A DNA stretch of 64,000 nt from Treponema sp. Its GTDB lineage: Bacteria > Spirochaetota > Spirochaetia > Treponematales > Treponemataceae. The first letter of the stretch is position 1; each line of letters opens with the position of its first letter. Of this stretch, positions 59,236 to 64,000 are shown piece by piece. Made by a program: the position numbers and the translations under genes. The notes beneath the pieces were generated by a model. That model did not search any database. It was not told the origin of the DNA and saw nothing but the letters and a program-made list of their open reading frames with translations. The DNA is taken from the NCBI GenBank assembly GCA_016281495.1, contig JAEEIU010000045.1:1-64000 (forward strand). Reading direction: 5' to 3'.

Positions 59236-60489
59236 CTACCTTGATGAGGTGATAACATTTTTCACTATGATTTTATCCTTGTTTTCTATATCAAAAACAT
59301 GCCACAAAACACCAGCTTTCCCAGGTTCTATAGTAAAAGTTTGCTTATGTTCATTCCCAAAATATACTTCTACACGTGCACCTGATAAAGAAAGTCTGTC
59401 GCTTTCATAATTGCCGCCATCTGTGTAATTATGTACCCAATATTCGTATTTATCTTCTGTTTTTGGTTCTCTTATGGTTATTGTTTCAGGGCCGTAAGAG
59501 CTTGTATCGTCATGATCAAGATTCAGGTTTCCATCATCTTTGTCTATCCAATAAGCGTGGTAATTTTGACTGAAAATATGAGAATCCAAATCACTGGGAG
59601 CTTCACCCCATGTTAGTATAATCTTTATTCTGTCATAATCAACAGCTTTTGGAAGTGATACAAGGTTTGCGGAGGGTAAGCATCCGTTAATGATTGAGAA
59701 TGATTTTTCGGTTTTCACATAGTCTCCATCTTGCTTTTCTATCACGAAACTGTGTTCACCATCCTCTATATCTTCCGGCAAGGCAACTTTTCCATTGTTA
59801 TCACTCTTTAAAAACCATTTTTTGTCAATGGTGATGTCAGCATTTGTAATGGGACTTCCTGTGTCGCTATCAGAAATCAAAAGAAACTTCTGGTTGTTTA
59901 CATCCGACTTGCTTAATATAAGTTGATTTGGAGATGTTATTTCACCAGATTTTAGTGAAAGAGTTCTTTGGGTTTTTGAATAGTTATCAGTACTTTTTTC
60001 TACTGTAATGCTATGGTCGCCGTCTGTAATGTCATCTGGAATAATTACTTTGCCATTTGAATCTGCCTTCAAGGTTGTTTTATTGTCAATAACCATTTCT
60101 GCATTTGCAACTGGTTTTCCGGTAACACTGTCCGTAATATAAACTGCTCTACTACTAACGGGAGGTTTGTCAAGCCGTTCATACCAGATGTCATTTATCC
60201 GTTCTTTTTTTACAATGGGTAGGTTTGTCAGCATTTTTGCATGAAGGTCTGCAGATTCTTTGTTTGGTTGATGTTCCTCCCACATAAGCCTATAATAGAC
60301 TGTATAATCCGGGGCTGTATAATGAGAAATGTTTGTTTTTATGTCATTTTTCCTCAATAATTCCTGGCGTCGTGTTGCATTCGTGTAATTCCTGAAAGAA
60401 CCAAGATAGATGCACCAGTCCTCAGAAAAGGTCAAAGCAGAGATAGAAAAAAAGAAAAAAGTTGAAATAAGATATTTAGCGATTTTCAT
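59236..60489 (-). CDS. exported protein with SPOR-like start, two Ig-like repeats and YfaP-type C-terminus
   Basis: A signal peptide (about residues 1-22), then a SPOR-like stretch (WCIYLGSFRNYTNATRRQEL ... YTVYYRLMW), two homologous carboxypeptidase-regulatory-type repeats (about 115-190 and 200-270: DSVTGKPVANAEMVID / DSDTGSPITNADITID, each followed by DSNGKVIIPDDI or DNNGKVALPEDI), and a C-terminal domain like YfaP/DUF2135 (LTWGEAPSDLDSHI, YWVHNYTDGGNYESD). All parts suit a periplasmic or surface protein. It is framed by 15-bp inverted repeats and more AT-rich than its neighbours, suggesting transfer. Confidence 0.78.
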   Translation of the reverse strand: MKIAKYLISTFFFFSISALTFSEDWCIYLGSFRNYTNATRRQELLRKNDIKTNISHYTAPDYTVYYRLMWEEHQPNKESADLHAKMLTNLPIVKKERINDIWYERLDKPPVSSRAVYITDSVTGKPVANAEMVIDNKTTLKADSNGKVIIPDDITDGDHSITVEKSTDNYSKTQRTLSLKSGEITSPNQLILSKSDVNNQKFLLISDSDTGSPITNADITIDKKWFLKSDNNGKVALPEDIEDGEHSFVIEKQDGDYVKTEKSFSIINGCLPSANLVSLPKAVDYDRIKIILTWGEAPSDLDSHIFSQNYHAYWIDKDDGNLNLDHDDTSSYGPETITIREPKTEDKYEYWVHNYTDGGNYESDRLSLSGARVEVYFGNEHKQTFTIEPGKAGVLWHVFDIENKDKIIVKNVITSSR

Positions 60490-60561
60490 TAAGATGTACC
60501 TTCCAAATTATTATATGAGGTAATACTGGATAAGTCAATCTTAGGAAATCATGTAATGATT

Positions 60562-60576
60562 TCGAATCCGTGTGAT
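60562..60576 (-). repeat. 15-bp inverted repeat, right arm
   Basis: TCGAATCCGTGTGAT, exact reverse complement of 59166-59180. Confidence 0.75.
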
Positions 60577-60681
60577 AATAAACCTGAATTTCCATATGTA
60601 TGTCAAATAAACCTTGACTTTAGGAATTATGGGGGATTATAATGAAAAGACATGATGCAAAATTTTAACAGGAGATAAAAA

Positions 60682-60894
60682 ATGGAAAACGAGAACAAAA
60701 ATGAAACAAAGAATGTGATTACAGGAAATAAAATTGTGACAGTTCTGTCAATCGTCGGATTTTGTATCGGCGCCTTCCTGTTTGGATGGAACCTGTATTT
60801 CAAAAGGGTGCCTCAGATGATTGTATTTCTTTTGATTACATTGATTTGTGCCGGCTTCTTTGTGAACAACGTTAAGGGCAAAGGAAAAAAATAA
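60682..60894 (+). CDS. small two-segment membrane protein
   Basis: A 70-residue protein with an Asn/Glu/Lys-rich N-terminus and two transmembrane segments (about residues 19-38 and 43-62), ending KGKGKK. AGGAG precedes ATG 60682. Family unknown. The DJ-1 gene follows after 18 bases, so the two are likely co-transcribed. Confidence 0.65.
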   Translation: MENENKNETKNVITGNKIVTVLSIVGFCIGAFLFGWNLYFKRVPQMIVFLLITLICAGFFVNNVKGKGKK

Positions 60895-60912
60895 TACAAA
60901 TAGGGGAATGAC

Positions 60913-61476
60913 ATGAAACGAGCTGTAGTTTTTATTACTGATGGTTCGGAAGAGATAGAGACTCTTTCGCCAGTAGATTACCTGAGGCGTGCCAAGGTTG
61001 ATGTTACCCTGGTTGCTGTTTCCAATAACAAGACTGTAAAATGTTCCCGTGGTGTAACGGTTACTGCGGACAAGACGATAGCAGAGCTGGATTTGAATGA
61101 TCTTCCTGATGCGGTTGTTGTTCCCGGTGGAATGCCCGGTACAAAGGTTCTGGCCGGAGACAAAACTGTAGTGGAAACCGTCAAAAAGATGAATGCAGAA
61201 GGCCGTCTTGTATGTGCCATATGTGCCGCCCCCGCTCTTGTGCTTCCTCAGACAGGTGTTCTGGATGGCAAGGAATGGACTTGTTACCCGGGAATGGAAA
61301 ATGAAGCTGCGGCATTTAAGTCAAAATATGTAAGTGGCAAAGCTTTTGTAAAAAGTGGAAACCTTATTACAGGTCGTGGTCCCGGAGCTGCCGAGGAATT
61401 CTCCATGGAGATAGTTAAGTCTCTTATGGGAGAAGCTGTTTATTCCCAGGTAAAGGCAGACGCACAGCAAAGATAA
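60913..61476 (+). CDS. DJ-1/PfpI family protein
   Basis: A 187-residue DJ-1 superfamily member. The catalytic-type Cys is in VCAICAAPALVL (about residue 105) with the supporting Glu in TDGSEEIET (about residue 15) and PGGMPGTKVL. This matches the YajL/DJ-1 branch, proteins tied to protection against oxidative or glycation damage; the actual reaction is disputed in the field. AGGGGA precedes ATG 60913. A TetR regulator follows after 26 bases. Confidence 0.92.
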   Translation: MKRAVVFITDGSEEIETLSPVDYLRRAKVDVTLVAVSNNKTVKCSRGVTVTADKTIAELDLNDLPDAVVVPGGMPGTKVLAGDKTVVETVKKMNAEGRLVCAICAAPALVLPQTGVLDGKEWTCYPGMENEAAAFKSKYVSGKAFVKSGNLITGRGPGAAEEFSMEIVKSLMGEAVYSQVKADAQQR

Positions 61477-61502
61477 AAAAACTCAAGGGAGGGGTACCGT
61501 AA

Positions 61503-62165
61503 TTGGCCAAGGGGCTTTCCAGGGATGTCATTATTAAAAGTGTGCTGCATGCCGCATTCATCCGTTCTCCGGGTGGAATATCGCTTTCGGACGTTGCGGA
61601 TGATCTTAACGTAAAGAAGGCATCCCTTTACAATCATTTTTTCAGCCGCGAAGACATAATGGAAAGTACTCTGGATTTTTGCGGAAAGTATTATTCTTCG
61701 ATTACATTTTCTCCACCGGATCTTGACTCTGTTGCCCAGAGATATTCTGCCGAGACAGTGTTCAAGGGGGTGGTTGACCGTTATGTAAAAATGCACGAAA
61801 AGCTTCCGTTAATCGAAGTCTACACCTTTGTTCAAAGCCAGAAATATTTCAGCAAAAAGGCGGCGTTCATCGTTCAAAATGAATTGAAAAAAATCACATC
61901 ACAAACAGAGCAGATTCTTGAGGCCCTTTTAAAAAATCAAAAAATCAATGTTCAGGAAAAATCGATTCCTGCATGTGCAAAATGGTTTTGTTCTGGGGTA
62001 AGCTCAATACTATGCGATTACATCATTGCAAAAAAACAGCTGATAATGGACAACCCTGAATCCGGAGAAGGAGAATTGTTCTCGCTTCCTGCAGATTCAA
62101 GTTCGCTTGAGACCGTGGAAAAACTTGTCTCTGATTTCTGTGCCCTGTTTATGAACGCATCCTAG
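61503..62165 (+). CDS. TetR/AcrR-family transcriptional regulator
   Basis: A 220-residue protein with an N-terminal helix-turn-helix of the TetR type (GISLSDVADDLNVKKASLYN then HFFSREDIM, about residues 25-54) and a helical ligand-binding part. The start is TTG 61503, 9 bases after GGGAGGGG. It may control the DJ-1 gene upstream or the convergent flavin reductase, whose stop it overlaps by 4 bases. The ligand is unknown. Confidence 0.88.
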   Translation: MAKGLSRDVIIKSVLHAAFIRSPGGISLSDVADDLNVKKASLYNHFFSREDIMESTLDFCGKYYSSITFSPPDLDSVAQRYSAETVFKGVVDRYVKMHEKLPLIEVYTFVQSQKYFSKKAAFIVQNELKKITSQTEQILEALLKNQKINVQEKSIPACAKWFCSGVSSILCDYIIAKKQLIMDNPESGEGELFSLPADSSSLETVEKLVSDFCALFMNAS

Positions 62166-62698
62166 CGCTTGTCAATCAGTACTTTATAAATCTCGCCGAT
62201 GTACATTGTGTGGAAGTCGTCGTTCTTGTAATTCTGCTTGAGCATTTTTTCTTCCACAAAGCAGTCGGGATCAAATGGCTGGGCATACAGTTTCTTGCAG
62301 AAGAGGACCAGTCTTGCCTGCTTGATGTATGGAGTTCCGTTGCTGTAGAGTACGTCCAGTTTTGCACTCTTGAATTTATCTCCGTCACGTCCCGAATGGC
62401 TTCCGCAGTAATTGAGCGCCTGCCTGAATTTTTCCGGGAGCACGCTTAGGGTAAAGGTGTCTGTTTCATCAATTATTTCTTTTGTGTAGCGCTGAGGCCT
62501 GATGTAAATTGTTGCCACAGGTTTGTTCCATAGCTCACCGAGTCCGCCCCAGCTTGCGGTCATTGTATTGACACGTCCCGTAGTGATTTTACCTTCCGGG
62601 TCCACGGTTTTTGTGCATGCGGTAACAAGCATCCAGTCCTTGCTGATCAAAGAGATGGCATTGTCGGTGATTTGTTCCGGCCTGATTTCCTTTATCAT
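62162..62698 (-). CDS. flavin reductase-like (FMN-binding split barrel) protein
   Basis: A 178-residue protein. The segments VNTMTASWGGLGELWNKPVA and IYIRPQRYTKEIIDETDTF match the flavin reductase-like domain, which binds FMN as a dimer. The exact reaction (flavin reduction or FMN-based electron transfer) is not predictable. AGGAG precedes ATG 62698. It lies upstream-to-downstream of the tRNA-Ala terminator and is convergent with the TetR gene. Confidence 0.87.
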   Translation of the reverse strand: MIKEIRPEQITDNAISLISKDWMLVTACTKTVDPEGKITTGRVNTMTASWGGLGELWNKPVATIYIRPQRYTKEIIDETDTFTLSVLPEKFRQALNYCGSHSGRDGDKFKSAKLDVLYSNGTPYIKQARLVLFCKKLYAQPFDPDCFVEEKMLKQNYKNDDFHTMYIGEIYKVLIDKR

Positions 62699-62736
62699 GA
62701 TTCACTCCTTTTGGGGCATGTTTGATGAACAGACAT

Positions 62737-62769
62737 AAAAAAAGACCTAGTGTCATAAACATTAGGCCT
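62737..62769 (-). terminator. terminator after tRNA-Ala
   Basis: On the minus strand GGCCTAATGT pairs with ACACTAGGTC (one mismatch, one G-U), loop TTATG, then seven T residues. Confidence 0.7.
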
Positions 62770-62773
62770 ATGA

Positions 62774-62847
<74 letters not shown>

Positions 62848-62922
62848 TAAATAATGTGCATAATATATCAGATTATAAGAAATACGTCAATATAGGATGT
62901 GGAAGGGAAGTGCAAATTACGT

Positions 62923-63351
62923 TCATTCAGAGAACCAGTCTTCCACGCGTAAAAAAGTTTTTTCCCTTATCGTTATGAAATCATCAAGATTATGGGTGAC
63001 AAGGACCATGCCGTTTGAGACTGCTGTGGCCGCAATCTGTGAGTCATAGCAGGGCAGTGATTTTCCTGTTTTCTCCGCATCAGCCTGAATCTCCCCGCAA
63101 ATCCGTGCAGTGAATTTGTCGTAGGGAATGACATCAAGGTCCTCCTCATATTCTTCAAGACAGTTTTGAAGATACTGCTTTCTTCGGCCTTCTGGCAGAC
63201 GTTGGACTCCTCTTGTCAGTTCTTGCCATGTTATTGCAGAAATTGCACACAAATCTCTTCTAGCTTTGTATAGTTCAACTACCTGAGCATTAGGACGCTC
63301 TTTAGAAAACTCAGAAACAATATTGGTGTCCAATAAATAAGTTTTTTTCAT
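62923..63351 (-). CDS. vapC: PIN-domain toxin VapC
   Basis: A 142-residue PIN domain of a different branch from the one at 3081. It starts KKTYLLDTNIVSEFSKERPN (first Asp), has the middle Glu in ITWQELTRGVQRLP, and ends with CYDSQIAATAVSNGMVLVTHNLDDF. An Mg-dependent RNase is expected. The FitB-like form usually pairs with a Phd or ribbon-helix-helix antitoxin, and the antitoxin gene lies upstream with 42 bases between. AGGAG precedes ATG 63351. Confidence 0.92.
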   Translation of the reverse strand: MKKTYLLDTNIVSEFSKERPNAQVVELYKARRDLCAISAITWQELTRGVQRLPEGRRKQYLQNCLEEYEEDLDVIPYDKFTARICGEIQADAEKTGKSLPCYDSQIAATAVSNGMVLVTHNLDDFITIREKTFLRVEDWFSE

Positions 63352-63393
63352 GTAAATCTCCTGATTAAATCTCCTGATTTATAATTGTGAATG

Positions 63394-63669
63394 CTATGCC
63401 CATGGATCTTTTGAATAATCCGGACATTCCCGTGAAGGTGTTATGTCGAATCCAAGATCATCTACGACATCTGAAAATTGTTTTTTTAATGCATCGAGTT
63501 TGTCCAGAAGTGATGGCTTTGTTTCCTGTTTATTCTCATATTCCCCGTAGCTTATGATTACGGCAACAGGTTTGTCATATCGTGTAAGCTCCACGACCTC
63601 ACCTTCTTCTGCCATCTTTACCAGGGCCGAGAAATTATTGCGCGCTTCGTAAATAGATGTCCTGCACAT
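63394..63669 (-). CDS. Phd/YefM-family antitoxin
   Basis: A 91-residue protein. The N-terminal half is the Phd fold (SIYEARNNFSALVKMAEEGE then VVELTRYDKPVAVIIS, about residues 5-41), which binds operator DNA; the C-terminal half is acidic and neutralises the toxin. It ends CPDYSKDPWA. AAGGAGGAG precedes ATG 63669. Antitoxin-first order as usual. Confidence 0.92.
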   Translation of the reverse strand: MCRTSIYEARNNFSALVKMAEEGEVVELTRYDKPVAVIISYGEYENKQETKPSLLDKLDALKKQFSDVVDDLGFDITPSRECPDYSKDPWA

Positions 63670-63753
63670 AGCTCCTCCTTATATTTAATAATATAACACA
63701 TGGATAGGTTCTGGTCAACTTTAAAATAGTTGGCTAACATTGTGCTTTTCCTC

Positions 63754-63782
63754 TTGACAGTATAGATTTTTTGATTCAGAAT
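63754..63782 (+). promoter_or_regulatory. promoter giving a leaderless rsgA mRNA
   Basis: Consensus TTGACA (63754-63759), 17-base spacer, CAGAAT (63777-63782), seven bases to ATG 63790. No Shine-Dalgarno sequence. Confidence 0.65.
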
Positions 63783-63789
63783 TAAATAA

Positions 63790-64000
63790 ATGCGAGGATT
63801 GATTCTTAACGGCAGTAAAAACGTTTTTGAAGTTGAATGTGATGACGAACGTACGCGCTTTTGTTCCATCAAGGGAAAGATTTTAAAGACCGACAAAGAG
63901 TATTATAATCCTCTGGCCCCTGGAGATTATGTGGAGCTTGAGGATTCTTCCCTGGAAGAGGACAAGGGCCTGATTGTAGGCCTGCTTCCGCGCAAAAATG
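63790..64000 (+). CDS. rsgA: ribosome small subunit-dependent GTPase RsgA, N-terminal part
   Basis: The first 70 residues are the OB-fold of RsgA, a GTPase that checks 30S subunit maturation: MRGLILNGSKNVFEVE, CSIKGKILK, YNPLAPGDYVELE and the final GLLPRKN, the stretch just before the circularly permuted GTPase domain. The rest lies beyond the window. The start ATG 63790 is supported by the conserved opening and by the promoter spacing. Confidence 0.92.
   Translation, partial: MRGLILNGSKNVFEVECDDERTRFCSIKGKILKTDKEYYNPLAPGDYVELEDSSLEEDKGLIVGLLPRKN

Overview
The window looks like a chromosomal segment of a treponeme (spirochaete), most likely a host-associated Treponema-type organism. Pointers are a fliS-flgN flagellar chaperone pair, a batABCD-like operon, many lipoproteins, paired outer-membrane barrel proteins ending in Phe, a leftover of a BspA-type leucine-rich-repeat surface protein, and an IMP dehydrogenase of the Tritrichomonas foetus type. 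Species cannot be fixed from the sequence alone. There is no prophage, CRISPR array, rRNA or intact insertion sequence; two tRNA genes are present (Arg-CCU, Ala-GGC).

Layout. 1-4.7 kb: lipoproteins, an HD phosphohydrolase, a VapBC-like toxin-antitoxin pair and a membrane protein starting with a GGADGPT motif. 4.6-7.6 kb: an acyltransferase with a zinc ribbon, EF-P, tRNA-Arg, an SDR. 7.6-17 kb (minus): polA-coaE-SPOR-ybaK, ftsH-DUF805/SH3, fliS-flgN. 17.2-21.5 kb (plus): guaB-purA-earP. 21.5-29.2 kb (minus): hisH-hisF, recQ-like, sbcD-sbcC, queD. 29.3-35.5 kb: LRR remnant, CDP-alcohol phosphatidyltransferase, DedA, a HisA-HisI-HisE fusion, an aminotransferase with a solute-binding lipoprotein. 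35.5-46 kb: an ion permease, Rpn-type nuclease and a broken second copy, two barrel proteins with two lipoproteins, a one-piece ECF transporter (A-A-T), a formylglycine-enzyme-like lipoprotein. 46-53.6 kb: moxR-DUF58-bat operon and smr. 53.7-60.5 kb: DnaJ-like, infA, dksA-like, PHP histidinol-phosphatase, an unusual two-component pair, a secreted repeat protein. 60.7-64 kb: DJ-1, TetR, flavin reductase, tRNA-Ala, a second toxin-antitoxin pair and the start of rsgA.

Working together. EF-P carries Arg at position 32 in its tRNA-contacting loop, and 14 kb away EarP, the arginine rhamnosyltransferase for such EF-Ps, follows purA by 5 bases. Histidine synthesis is scattered but well represented (hisHF, hisA-IE fusion, PHP phosphatase). 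polA, recQ-like and sbcCD give a repair flavour. Several proteins are fusions of what are separate genes elsewhere (EcfA-EcfA-EcfT, HisA-HisI-HisE, BatB-BatC, PurA with a histone-H1-like tail).

The most striking pattern not explained by gene calls is in the promoters. At about eleven loci a good sigma70 promoter puts the predicted transcription start on, or within about three bases of, the start codon, with no ribosome-binding site. Other genes in the same window have ordinary AGGAGG-type sites. This suggests a large class of leaderless mRNAs. Other items worth checking are a 15-bp inverted repeat framing one secreted-protein gene, a 5' stem-loop on guaB, two compact GC-rich structured elements, a degenerate HPt domain, and two families of short intergenic repeats.
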